Both the position numbers and the translations under genes were made by a program. Below the pieces are notes generated by a model that was not told where the DNA came from, searched no databases, and worked only from the letters and a program-made list of their open reading frames with translations. Positions 21,685 to 33,740 of a stretch of DNA of 64,000 nt are shown one piece after another. Source of the DNA: Chamaecyparis obtusa (taxonomy: Eukaryota; Streptophyta; Pinopsida; Cupressales; Cupressaceae); contig BSBK01002794.1 of NCBI GenBank assembly GCA_027943335.1, positions 186,001 to 250,000 on the forward strand, in the 5' to 3' direction. Every line of letters starts with the position of its first letter. Position 1 is the stretch's first letter.

Positions 21685-24600
21685 ATGGGGAAAGTGAAAA
21701 CTCAAGGCCAAAGGAAAGCAAAATGGCAAAACTTTAATAGACTTGAGAAAACTAGTAGAAATCCCTGGTTTCACTGATGAGTATCACGATGTTTATGATC
21801 TTGCTATCGATGGTGAAAGGAGAGTTATATAAATTAAAAATACATTGTGCAGTAAGGCAACTGGGCCAAAGACGTCTGAAGTTATAAAATTTAATCTAGC
21901 GATAGGTGCAAAAATGAATAAAGTTGCTTCGTCAGATATTTGTTTGGGTCACATGTTGTTACCCAAAGTTTTCCCTTGCCTATAAATTTTCTTGATTTGG
22001 GCACAAAATTATGATGAAGGAATAAAAGCAATTGTCAATAAAAATAATCAGGAAGTAATTTTATCAATAACCCAGGAAGAATTTCTCAATTTGCTAGACC
22101 TAGGGTTTGACCAAGAAAACTATAATGTCCATATTGACTTGGGATTGATGGAAGATCAATACGAGGTAGTCACGCCAAATGCAAAAGATTCATTTATAAA
22201 GGGCCTAATATTTGTAGAGGCAAAGACTTCATTGGGTGAGAACCATAAGCCTCCTTATGATTTTAACATTTTTGTGCCATGGGTTCAGGATACTATATCC
22301 TCGCTAGCATTTTGCATGGGACTGGAAATTAATAGGGAAGTGGGTGCTAACATTCTTCAATTGATTTGGGATATCCATTGTGTCAATGAGCTAGTAAGAT
22401 ATAATTTTTTTGGACACGTGGTTCAATCAATGCAAGAACAATTAGCATTGATTAAAAGAGGCAATTCTAAGACATTTAGGTTCACAACCTATTTGTAATA
22501 TCTTTTGCTAGCCAAGCATGCTACAATATTAATGAGAAATGGCAACAAGCTTAAAATTTAGGGGGGCACAAGACCGACAGGTACTCCAATATATAACGGG
22601 AAACCTCAAATAAAGATGTATGATAAAAAAAGGAATTACAGTAATTTTGTAGACTTCTTTTTGGCACCATTGTACCAAAAAAATAACAAGCACTCTAATG
22701 CCCAGATTGTTTGCTTCATGTAGGGATTGCATCCAACTTGGAAGCACAATTCAATTGGTTGACTAGTACCTAATGGAAGAATACAATGTGCTAAGGTTTT
22801 ACAGATTGTAACTACAACCCCACAAACTTCCAATGCATGTGACAAATAGGGTGTTTGCAGTGGAATATGTACTACAACTAGAGAGCACAGATAGAATTCA
22901 CTGGCCAGTCAAAGAAGAGCATATTCCCTTCCTTACCTTTCTCAATTGGAGGGTTAACATTTGAGAGAATGACATTCAAAGTGGCAAATTATTTTTTAGA
23001 AATTTTTCAAAATTATTTAGAGTGGTATTGGAAGTATGATCCACTCAATGTCATTCAAACAATGCTTGTTGCTAATAAGAACTTTGCAAACTTATTTCAA
23101 CATGAAAGTAAACCATTGCTAGAGAAGTTGAAAAACAAGGATAGCTGGGATGACGTTACAAAAGAGATGGAGAAAGTTTCTGCTGAGGAAAAAATTTCAG
23201 CTGAACAGTTATCATCACAAATTATGACATCAATAAACCAAGGCATTGTATAGCCTAGGATGTCCTACAATTTCTATGAAAAATCTGATAATCGATAAAA
23301 AAAAATACCAAAGAAAATAGCAGAAGAATGTAAGGATAGAAAATGGACTCAAACAAAAATGACTAATTTTTGGACTATGAGAAAGAATCTTGGTTAACCA
23401 AAGACCAATGCAGATCTGGATGTGACAGATGAGGATATAGAGTTTAGAAAATTGTGGATTTTGGAGCATCCTAAAATTTCCTACGATAGCAATGATCAGG
23501 ATGAATATGCAAACAATGAAGATGATAATCCACCAATTACATTTACTCCACACAGTGGAGTATCCAACTACCACAAAGAAACATATAGGAAAGGGGCAAT
23601 CTTTATGGAAAAAATGGGTTATAAAGGTGGTGGTTTGGATCCCAAAGAAGAAGGCATCTAGAATACAATTTTCACACAAGAAGCACCCAAAGGTGCAGGC
23701 CTTGGGATTGGAGTTGGATTGGACCCATTAGATTCATCAGGAACCACTATGCCCACAACAAAATCCATTGCCATGGGTGGGATTGGGGAATCTACTGCTA
23801 TTGGGTCTAGGAGTGGCACTGGTTCCAGTGGGACTAGGTAATTTATACAACAAGTTCCCTCTCTAAAGAGGTGAGTAGAATCTACACAGAATCCCATAGT
23901 ATAAGATAGTGTCAAGAAGCAAAAGGTTTCTGGAACATTGATACTCGAACCTAAAGCACTGTTTACACTTTCAGGTTCAATGAAACCCTCTAAAATTTTA
24001 AATCCTCAAATAGTATTAGTTAGATCAACAGGCATTGCAACATCTGGTTCACCTTTCAAACATTCAATTCCTTCTACAATACCAGATTTTTGTTTCAAAG
24101 ATTTATGTAATAAATTTGCAGAAATAGCAACCAAGAATAAGGAAATAAAGAAGACATTGAAGACTGGTGCCCTTATTACAATTGTAGAGGAACAACCTGC
24201 ATCCAATAGGTTTTTTCCAATATATGACCCAAACAGAGACATGATGGAGCTCATGGTTTTTATTCCACCCAAAAAAAATGGAAACCCACTAGAGAGTCAG
24301 ATAGATCTATTTGAATTTCAAGTTAGCACTCTCAAAATGGATTTTTCCAAAGTTAATAATGTGGATAAAATCAATGTGTCAAAGTCTACAAACCAAGTGG
24401 TCTACAGTGCACTACTAAAGCTAAAAAGAGAGAAAACTAAGCTCGAGAAAAATATAGAAAAGTTATAGGCAAACATTGCCAATGAAAAAGAAAACAAGAA
24501 AGCTTTAGAGAACAATTTGAAAAAATTATAGAAAAAAGATTAAAAAATCAGCCTCTACATCATCAAATACAGAGAAGGAACATGTGGAGGTAGTAGTGGA

Positions 24601-25930
24601 GGAATAGGAGCAGGAAAATCTAAAGGCATGGAGGAGAAAATTGATAGAAATTAGTAAAAAATTAGAGGAAGAAAGAGTCATTTCACAAAATTTATTTAAA
24701 ACTATGGAGAGTAATGTTGCCTCCAATTGAGAATTGCAAAAGCAATTGGACTCTCAGGAAGATAAAGCTAACCATTGGGAACACAAAGTAGTGGAAGAGA
24801 AAAATATTTGTGAAAAAATGGTAGAAGAACTAAAGAAGGCAAATAATACAATTAAAACTTTAACAAATACTAGTAATAATTTAGTGAAGATTACAAAAGA
24901 ACACATTTGGGTCCAAATATTGGGATGTCTCATAGCTTGTGTGACTGGTTTGAAATGCTTCAAAGTATGAGAGTATGTTATTGGAAGCGCCATAACAACA
25001 TTGAATAGAACATGGATGTTGTCAAGAAAGAAAATAATGCAAAAGATATTATGCAACAACTCTACAGTAAGAGTGATAGTTATCTATCAAACAAGGGAAT
25101 TAGCACCCACCTTGATGCCTCAGTAAAGGTATCAAGTATCATTTGAAAATGTGAGAAGCTAAGGGAAGCACAGGAATTGGACGACAAAGCTAAGAATAAG
25201 ATCACAAAGATGGAAGAAAGGAAAGAAAATTTGGAAAGTCTTGGTTTTCCTAAGGGATTTGACGCAAATAAGTTCATTGGAAGAGAAAATTACAAAATAA
25301 GGTTGGTGCAGGACAAAATAAATACTGATTTACGCTTTCTTCCTACAGACACGTCTCCTAATACATTCATGGATTTCATCAAACTAGTCAGAACTTTGAA
25401 TGGAGTTTTAGAAGCAACAGTGTTGTCAAGTCACACTTCCAAATCTGAATTGCTAACGAAGTTGCAGGAGTGTGAATATACTTTGAACCAAATTGTTCTA
25501 CCATCAAAGGATGTTTGGACTGGCCTACAAACATTTCTAATGCAACTATTGTAAATTGTAATGTATTGTAAATGAATACAAAATAAAATGTGCTCTATCT
25601 AATTTTCATGTTTTCCAATTTAATGTACATTGAGTTACTCTATTTTTTTCAGTTATTCTTAGTTTATTTAATCTATAATATTCTATTGGAAGACACACAA
25701 AAATTGGAGAACACAATGGCATCTGATTTAGGAAAGCTTCCTCGGGATAGAACTCGTGAAGGCATTGCAAACTGCATCAAAACGTTGACAAATTTGAATG
25801 CAGTTTTGGAAGGAACTTGTAGTTGTCTTACTGATTTAATTTTGAGACTTCACATTAGGAAAATCGACCTGACGCTGTTTTTGCTCCCTTGTTTCTATAA
25901 AAGGGAATTCAGGGTCATTGGCTTAGGGTA
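21685..25930 (+). pseudogene. Broken multi-frame coding region of unknown family with G-patch and coiled coil
   Basis: From ATG at 21685 (MGKVKTQGQRKAKWQNF) plus-strand frames, broken by stops and shifts, run for about 4 kb. Segments are: EIPGFTDEYHDVYDLAIDGE near 21750; a 168-codon globular frame at 21992-22498 (ILQLIWDIHCVNELVRYNFF); 22969-23253 (YLEWYWKYDPLNVIQTM); an acidic segment and a G-patch-like motif at 23590-23660 (GAIFMEKMGYKGGGLDPKEE); a Gly/Ser-rich stretch to 23841; 23938-24468 and 24734-24970, lysine/glutamate-rich coiled coil; 25177-25554; and 25690-25930. The last two share a module (LPTDTSPNTFMDFIKLVRTL against LPRDRTREGIANCIKTLTNL). No RT, integrase or transposase is visible. 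G-patch domains occur in RNA-processing proteins and in some retroelement polyproteins. I cannot name the family. Confidence 0.5.
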
Positions 25931-26327
25931 ATGAAATTGAAATTGGGCAATGTGCTAATGGGTATTGAGTCATTGACTTTTTAAATAGAATCACAGAGTT
26001 GTGTTCTTACTAATATTAATGAATGAATTGTTACATTGTATCATATTTGTAATTAAATTAATGAGAATCAGTATTTCTAAGAATTGTAACATATGAATTT
26101 CTATGTTGTCAAAAAAAAAATGAAAAATCTACAAGAATTGTACCATATGAGCTGAATAATGCAAATGAAAACCATTATTAATTATGGAATTGAATCTTGA
26201 TGACATTATCAACCACATTAATTTTTTTGACATTAGAATATGCTATTATGCATGATTGATGATGAGATACAGAAACTGATAGTAGACTATAGGAAAAATT
26301 TTAATAAATACCTAGGGCTTGCTACTT
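25931..26327. other. AT-rich spacer, nothing recognised
   Basis: Non-coding AT-rich DNA between the unknown coding remnant and the 3' end of the hAT transposase pseudogene. No terminal repeat of the hAT element was identified here. Confidence 0.4.
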
Positions 26328-29088
26328 CTACAATGGTTCAAGTTGCCACATCATATCATTATTGGGATCCTCAGATTCATCACCATAAACTTCATATATT
26401 CCTTGGTTCTTTGATATGTTTTCTTCACTCTGCATACCTCTTCTTAACTGATGTTCACCACTAGCAGTACCAGTACCAGTACATGAGTCAATGACATCAT
26501 TGTCTCTAGCACTCCCAGTTTGGTTTGAAATGTTTCCCAACCCTCTTCTCTGACATTTCTTCCTCCACAATTTTAGTGCCCTTTCGTAAGGAAAAGTATT
26601 GACTTCATACCTTGATGTATAGAGCCTCAAAAAAATTTCCAAATTCTTGTCTAGTTTGTTTCTTATCTTTGACATTAGGAATCCCAAAGCACTGAAAACT
26701 CTCTCATCCTCCACCAACCCCAATATCATGGTCAGACATAAATCAAAAAGCTTGAAAAGTTCTAATATTGAATCAATCAACATTTCACTCTCAACTAGAT
26801 TTTTCCAAAGCCTTGCTACTGATCCATCTTCGAGAGGGTTCTACATAATATTATATTGTTCCCTCATTGTCAGTGAAAAATAACCTATTTTCTCTCTCAA
26901 ACTAGATTCATTTAAAATTCCATTTAGAGTTACTCCATTTAACTCTTTGGTTTTGCAAAAATGATCTATCAAATTTAGTAGCTTAGTTCGAAAATATTTC
27001 AAATTGTTTAGTCTCCAATATCAAGGAAATACAATAGCCATGGATTCAAGTAGTTTGATTGGAGGGAATCTTTCTCTAATATGTGCAGAAAGATCATAGG
27101 AAATGTGCTTTACAAAAGTTGTTATAAACTCAACGATCTTGGTAAAGTCTTCCCTTTTAATACTTGATACTCACTTCCTGGGGTTCTTTCCTAGTTCCTC
27201 GGACTTGATCCTGGCAAAGTAGTGCATTGGTATCTCAACTCCACAAACTTCTACACATAACTCCCCATTTGCATAGATTTTTAAAAAGTTATCAGGATTG
27301 TCCAAATCTGTGATTTTCAGCCAACTGGCAAATTTTACATTATCAAATGATCGATAGAGATTATCAAGCGTCATGCGTGTCAATTTACGCAACGTAGAAT
27401 ATTTTGTAATATACATAGCTCTTTGTTGGGCCTTTTTCATTAAATTTATCATTTCATCAAGCATGGGGAGAAAACCTGCTAATGTTAAGAGTGTCTCTAC
27501 ATTACTTAACATTCGTAGTAGTGTAGGAAATTTTAGTAGCCCTGCTTCATCATGACTTGAGTTAAATATACTAAGCAATGATTGATATTCTGAAAAAACT
27601 CAATGCGCTAGTCCATCCAAAGAGATCCATCTGGTATCATTATTCTTAAGAAGCTTGTTCCTATCGGTTAGTCCTTCAAGAAAGTGTTTAAATTCCCTCA
27701 ATTGTTTTGGACATTGATAGAAGTATTGGTAGAGCTCTTTGATTAAAAATTCAATTTTTTGTACTAGAGCATGCTTGCTGACAATTCCAAAAGCTAGATT
27801 CATTATGTGGGCCATGTAGTGAATGGGTGTAATGTAGGGTGCACAAGAAGATTGTATCTTTATGTAAAGACCACCCCTGTGGCCTTGCATTACTGAAGCT
27901 CCATCCGCTCCAACACACACCAACTTTTTAGCAATCGTCATGTCATTTATACCTCCATATTCAATTAGAGAATTCTTTACTAGTTCAAATAAATTTTCCC
28001 TTGTCGCATTATCCTTCATTTTAGCAACAATTAGTAGATGAGGTTGGCAAAAAAAATTGTGTATAGTACAAACATGCATCCATACTCAGGAAGTATTATC
28101 TACTATTGTAACCTTGTCTAAAGACAATGCAATAAAATTTGACTCTTTAATTTTTTCCTTTAGATCCTCTTTTTCAACCTCAGCAAGACAACTTGCCCAT
28201 TCCCATCCACTGTTTACTGACTAGTGACTGTTAGGATAGTTACAAACTTTTTGAAAGTTTAATAAATCACTCAATGATGGGTAGTCTATCATAGGACACC
28301 CTCTGCTCAAAATATTAAACACAACACTTAATTGAACAACTTTTCCCATTAGTTCTACTTCCAATGCTTTTCCAAAACAAGCTTCAATAGAACCTTGAAC
28401 TTCACCAGGCTTCATCTTTATATTCAGCTAAAATTCATATAATTTTGCATTCCTAACATGCTAAGATTCCTCCTTTGTTTTCCATCTTATCACTAATTTT
28501 TGAACTCCATCTATGGTTTTTGTTTCGTAAGCTTTACCCATATGCTTCTCTATGGTGTCAATTTTTAGCTACAACCTATTTTCCTTCTTATTTATCTTGC
28601 TGCAAATCTTACATCTACATTATACCAAAGGCTCACCTTCAATTGGATTGTCCATTGGTTCAATGAATGGATACTTTGACACCCATTCTACTTGATAATT
28701 CCTCGACATATCCCACATCCTATCCTTTTTTGATTCTATATCATTCTTTGAATTGTATTTTTTTTCTTCTTCCCTGCACCATCATCTTCTCTGGCATTCT
28801 TAGTCTCATCCAAGTCGGTTATATCATTATGGCTCCTCTGGGTATTTAATTGAAAATCTTCTTCAAGTTTATTGTGATCTAAGATATCAAATTTGTTGAC
28901 TTCTTCAATATGTCATATAGGTTCAGGTTGTGAATCTTGAAAATCTTCTTGTGATGAAGTAGCTTCCCAATTTTGGCTAGAAACATTTCCAACACCGTGA
29001 CCAAAGTACAATGATAAGGTTCTTCATTTTTCTGGCCTCTCTTAGCTTTCCTCATAAGTGGGAGCCTTACCCTTATACTTGTCAACAT
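26328..29088 (-). pseudogene. hAT-family transposase pseudogene with BED zinc finger (ZNF862-like)
   Basis: Read on the minus strand. An N-terminal part near 28690-28500 has KYPFIEPMDNPIEGEPL, then CRCKICSK and TIEKHMGK, which is a BED/TTF-type zinc finger with stops where glutamine or other residues stood. It is followed by EVQGSIEACFGKALEVEL (28415-28221) and the RNase H-like core with VGADGASVMQGHRGG, IHYMAHIMNLAFGIVSKHAL and NDTRWISLDG (28079-27600). Next comes 27578-27171 (LLTLAGFLPMLDEMINLMKK), and the C-terminal hAT dimerisation part, VEDERVFSALGFLMSKIRNK (about 26710), with a Gly/Asp-rich tail to 26328. Frames change several times and stops are frequent, so it is inactive. 28700-29088 is a less certain N-terminal extension. 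Terminal repeats were not found. Confidence 0.85.
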
Positions 29089-29289
29089 CTCGATTCTTCA
29101 ACGAAATAAAGGCTACCAGCCTACCAGTGAAAAAAGAAAAAAAATATTTACTTGTTGAAGAAGTGACAATATAACTATAATATATATAAATATAATTCAT
29201 TGACCCTTAAATTATGTATGAGGTCTCCCTGGTCACCACTTTTCACTAACTGGTTCCCACTAAATAAGAATGAACTCAAATTTACATAG
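29089..29289. other. Flank of E1, left side
   Basis: AT-rich sequence with no gene. Its last five bases, CATAG (29285-29289), match the five bases just right of E1 (42199-42203) and are the likely target duplication. Confidence 0.5.
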
Positions 29290-30892
29290 TGGAAGATATA
29301 AAATGTGGTCACCAAAATGTAGATGAACAAAGAGTGCTCTCCTAAGGAAAATGAGGTGTGAGGAATGTGAGATATTGAAGATGTAGTAGTGTGCATGTGC
29401 TTTGAAGGTGTGGTGGAATATAGGATCTATTTCTTAATCCAAATTCCCAAAGGAGAGATCCAAATTGATTAATCACAAGGAAGTGATCAATACACAAATG
29501 AATCAATCTATGGAGAATATGAAGAAAGGAGAAAAACCTTATAGTCTATTATAGAAAAGGTGAATTTGAAAACTTAATTGAATTGAAAAAAAATACTAAC
29601 CTTAAAATAGGGTAAATCTAGGAAAAACTATTTTTTGATGTCTATGCTCAGTTTCAGGAGATTCTGTAATCGGACTTGGCCTGGAAATGAAAACACAGAG
29701 AAAACCCAGAAACCTTCTATCTTTCGAAGCAAGGTCATCCTTGACCTCGAGATCAGGGTAAGATCTTACCCTGAGGTACAATCTTGCCCCCCACTGAAAT
29801 TCATCCTTGACCTGAAACAGCTCGGACGAAAATTTTGTTCACGGATCTCGAAAGTTCACCAAAAAGGGTATCCAAATCTGCACTGATATTCATTGTCCTG
29901 CACCTATACCTGCAAGAAAAATGGTTTCATTTGTTGGGGAGAGGGTTTTGCCTTAGTAAAACCCAAATTTAGGAATTAACCTTGAAATTGAATTGAAATT
30001 GCAGAGATAAACAAAGTAAATTGAACAATTCACCTTGCTTGTGTTGAAACCCTTGTGGAGAATTTGAATCCTTGAATCTACAAGTATGGATGCTCCAAAT
30101 GAATGTAGAATTGAATGTAGGATGTCTCAAATCAATTTTCTTTACATCTTCAATACCAATCTTGAATGGATCTTGGATTAGGAAGAGGCTTGAATGGAAA
30201 TGAATGGAGGAATCTTCAACAAGAGAGCTCCATAGAGATTGAATCCTTCAATGGCTACCAATAGATCTCCTTGATGAATTGGATCTTGAATGCTTGAATT
30301 ATTTCCTTCTTTCTTTCTTCTTGATTTCTTGAGAGTGTTTGAGCATGAAAGTGGGTTGCTTGATGAGATTGCTTGATTATTAATGGAGAAAATGAGAGAG
30401 GAAGGCTTCCTTTTATAGTGATCTAGGGCACAAACTTATAGAGGGGCCAACATAGGGGATTTAAATTCTCATTTAAGACTTTACCTTTAGAAGTGGACCT
30501 AAATTAAATATAATTTAAGAGTTTACCATTTTGGAGACCAAAATAGCCGACCTGGAAGCAGGAAAACAATTCTTTCTAAAACCTGACATTCAGAAATCAT
30601 GGAACCTTGAAATTTGGACCTTGGGTCAAGGTCAAGGTCAACTTTGACCTAGGTTAGAGTCAAGGTCGACCTTGACCTAAAAGTTCAACCTTGACCCTGA
30701 AGTCAAAGATTTCAGGTTCTCAGTCTAGAATACCAGAAAAGTGCAGAAAGAGGGTGGAAAAAGGGGCAGAGTGAGGAGAAAAGCCAAATTCAAGCTAGGG
30801 ACCCATTCAAGGTGCTTGACATGACCCCAAACCACTTACTCAAAGGGCTAAATGTTCTTAACATGGGAGTGCTTTCATTTTAAGATGATACA
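29290..30892 (-). repeat. E1 3' LTR
   Basis: Matches 40619-42198 over about 1.57 kb, starting no later than TGTAGATGAACAAAGAGTGC (29318) and ending ...AAGATGATACA at 30892. A minus-strand TATA box (TTTTATAG on the plus strand at 30411-30418) lies in the same place as in the other copy. It also holds a 20-bp palindrome, CAGGGTAAGATCTTACCCTG, at 29755-29774, which is degenerate in the 5' LTR. Divergence from the 5' LTR is several percent by eye, more than between the Copia LTRs, so E1 is the older insertion, as nesting requires. Confidence 0.85.
30623..30708. promoter_or_regulatory. Cluster of TTGAC (W-box type) cores in the E1 3' LTR
   Basis: In under 90 bases there are about eight TTGAC cores on the two strands (GGTCAAGGTCAAGGTCAAC, TTTGACC, GAGTCAAGGTCGACCTTGAC, CTTGACCC). 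TTGAC(C/T) is the core bound by WRKY transcription factors. The cluster lies upstream of the TATA box in the element's own direction. Function is inference. Confidence 0.5.
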
Positions 30893-32035
30893 TTAAGCCC
30901 CCACTTTAGTAAGAGTATGGACTCAATGCAAACTCTTGGTAAAGGAGATCACAAAGAAAAAGACAATCTTATTGAAATCAAAGGGACAAAGGAATCCTCA
31001 AGCCCCTAGGGACTTGAGTCTTTGTCAACTCCAAGATTTAAATAAGAGAGACATCACTAGAAAAAAGAGAGAAAAGGGGAGAGAGGAGTGGCTAGCTCGT
31101 CTTGTAAGATGCATGTATCTCACTGTGAACCACAAAAAGGATAGGATGGCCCACCAAGAAAACACTTGATAGTCACCCCATAAAGTTGTGCACCTTCTGG
31201 CAGCTTTGTGCATGTATGTAGTGTGTCTTCTGATGGCTTTTATGAATTACCCATGGATCCATATCCTCGTATCACCATAGAATACCTTTGTAAAATGCGT
31301 ATCTCTTCAGGATTTAGCAACTTATGTGTGTTACCTTCCAAGGATTTAGCATATTTGAAATTGAAGATGTGTGTCTCTTCAGGATTTAGAAACTTATGTG
31401 TGTTACCTTTAGAGGATTTAGCATGCTACAAAACAAAAGGTTAGAACAAAAATGCATAATATAGAATGAGGGAGGCTGTATATATGCCTGCCTCCTTAAG
31501 ATGGAAAAAAACATACTATTTTGACATGTTAAGGAAAGAAAAGAACAAGGATAAAGTCTTCTTCAACATCAAGATGATATCCATAGACAACACCCAATCC
31601 AAGCCAAGAAGGTCATAGCTTCTATAAGGCCATGGAAGGGACAAATGCAAAGAGATATCATGCAAGAAGTGAAAAAGTAACCCTTGTGAGGGATAGCACA
31701 TTGTTTAGCTTCCAAGGTGAGAGATTTATCAACCATGGAAACCCAATCTCAAACAAAGAAATAGGTTATGATCAAGGACATATATCCTCAATGAAAACCA
31801 AAATTTTCATGTATGATTGGATATCACATAATAGATAGATACTACTTAACCAGGGGAAAAGTGGATCCTGGAAAGATAGAAAATAAGGAGATGGCATCCT
31901 TTCCCCCCAAGTGTAGGAACAAGGATGGAAGGGGACCTATTATATTGCTCACAACACTATATAAGACAATGAGCCCCCAAGGATTAAGCTAACATTGTTT
32001 ACAAAATGTAGAGCTCTATAATAGGAACATAAATG
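30893..32035 (-). other. E1 3' interior, no coding sequence recognised
   Basis: Between the last recognised E1 frame and its 3' LTR there is 1.1 kb without recognisable protein. A 72-bp tandem duplication (TCTTCAGGATTTAG at 31304 and 31376, each followed by AACTTATGTGTGTTACCTT) covers about 31297-31437. RT, RNase H and integrase motifs were looked for and not seen on either strand. Confidence 0.55.
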
Positions 32036-32714
32036 CTATTTAGAGAAAATAGGTTTGAAATACAACTCATTGCCACATGATACATAAATAACCTTACTAT
32101 CAATAAGCTGCCTAATCTTATAATGTAAATCTTGATATTCATTAGTAGAGTGATCATGAAATCTATGATACAAAAAAAAAGGAAGAGTCTTCAAGTATGG
32201 ACTACATTTCTTTTTGTGTTTAGGTCTAGTAATCATCTTAGAATGAAGAAGTTTAGGTAGAAGAACTTCTTGGTCAAATTCCTTCATAGTTTCATCATGT
32301 TTTGAGATGTTGTTAACATTGATTTATTGTTCAGGATTAACTCCCAATCCATAAGAATGCTCATGCCCCCCATTCTGTAAGGGCATTTGAATTCCTTTTT
32401 TATGCCTACCACATCCTTTCCCATTTAATCCTTGTTTAACAAGGAAATGATAACCAGGACCATAACGATAAGCCATATCAGAAGGATTCAATGAAACTTC
32501 AGTAGTCACTATGTCATCATTAGTAGGTTTGATAGATTCATTGTGGGTAGAAGCAGTGACAAAGTTATTACGAAGGGCATTAGAAGTAGAAGCGAAAGCT
32601 TGTTGTTCAAAATCTCTTTGTTACTTCATAAAATCAAGATCAGAAACTTTATACTCTCCAATAAAGGTAGGATTAAAATCTAAGGTTCCCCAATCATCAC
32701 CAAAAGAGTATTAG
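32036..32714 (-). pseudogene. E1 G-patch and gag-type YHR motif
   Basis: Minus-strand frame continuing from the protease. A G-patch-like motif, GPGYHFLVKQGLNGKGCGRH, lies near 32460-32400. Downstream comes LPFFLYHRFHDHSTNEYQDL and YKIRQLIDSKVI (about 32190-32090), which resembles the YHR...H...C...LK..IQ.LI block usually placed before the protease in plant gypsy gag. In E2 the corresponding block (FHNGIGHTIEDF, IIQDLIENGKL at 47808-47880) comes before the protease. The order here is therefore different. A stop near 32335 and another near 32625 interrupt the frame. Confidence 0.6.
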
Positions 32715-33739
32715 AGGAAGAAGGATTACTATTAGGAATAGGAGTAGTGTGGGTTTGAATATTCAAACAAGGATTTGGTGCATCATCCACATGAAGTGTA
32801 TATGTCATGTTGTTATGTATAAACTTGAATTTATGATGCAGGGTGGAAGGGATAGCATGCATCTCATGCAACCAAGGTCTACCCAAAATGAGGTTATAAT
32901 TGAGAGGCCAGGCATAACATGAAAAGGAGTATTTAGGATGACCAGAACTAATTTTCTAGGTAAGGTAATGATTCCCAAAGTGTTCTTATCAATGTTATCA
33001 AATCCATGTATAGGAACATTGTCAGGTTGAATAGTTGAAAGATCAACTTTAATCTCTTTGGGCATGTCCATGCTACAAACATTAAGCCCAGATCCATTAT
33101 CAATCAAGGTCCTATGAATGATAATGTTATTGATAGTAACAACAACCATAAGAGCATCATATTTATTCTAAACTTCTTTAGAAGGTAAATCCTTTTGAGT
33201 AAATACAATGTCAAGATCACCTGGGGTAGTATGCATGCATTGTAAGAAGTTATTGATGTTCTCTTGATTAGGAGGTGGAGTGGGAAGAGTTGCTAGAGAT
33301 TTTTGCAAGGCTTCATAGTAGGTAGGTGAAGTTTGAAGAAGCTCCCATAAAGAAATCTTGGCAGGGGTATTTTGCAATTGGTTTATCAAATCATACTCCT
33401 TGCTAGGAAGATGGGGTGGAGGAGGAAGAATGGGTTGAGAAGGTGGTAAAGAAGGAGAAACCACCAGATTAGGTTGAGGTTTATTCCTTGTATGATATGT
33501 GTGAGCTATAGAATCCTGGTCACTAAAAGACTCTAAAGACTCCATAGGTTTACCTTTGATATTAATGTGAGGACAACCTTTGATAGACAAAAAGGGTTTT
33601 GGATAAACCATGTTAGTTGTCTCAACACTACAAATAGATTCACAAGAAGGAAACAAAGAAGACATCCTAGAAGGAGATGATGTAGAATCTTGATTCTCCA
33701 TAAGATCACTAAGAGGAAGAGCACTAAGGGAATTCATAT
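32680..33739 (-). pseudogene. E1 gag C-terminal linker and retropepsin-like protease
   Basis: Minus strand. From the Copia insertion point at about 33740 down to 33168 is a proline- and serine-rich linker (PSLPPSQPILPPPPHLPS), then ISLWELLQTSPTYYEALQKS, which parallels ISILELLELSPRHKQVLEDA in E2. After a stop, 33149-32680 holds the protease: HRTLIDNGSGLNVCSM carries the active-site triad as D-N-G instead of D-S/T-G, followed by VPIHGFDN and LGRPWLHEMHAIPST. A frameshift near 32880 splits it. The product would be inactive as it stands. Confidence 0.75.
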
Positions 33740-33740
33740 T

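Noticed and set aside
23230..23679. Minus-strand hydrophobic protein (membrane-like)
   Set aside because: Antisense to the G-patch segment; hydrophobicity follows from reading an acidic/lysine-rich coding strand backwards.
21685..25930. Endogenous plant pararetrovirus
   Set aside because: No movement protein, coat-protein zinc finger, protease or RT motif is visible, so there is no support for a caulimovirid origin.
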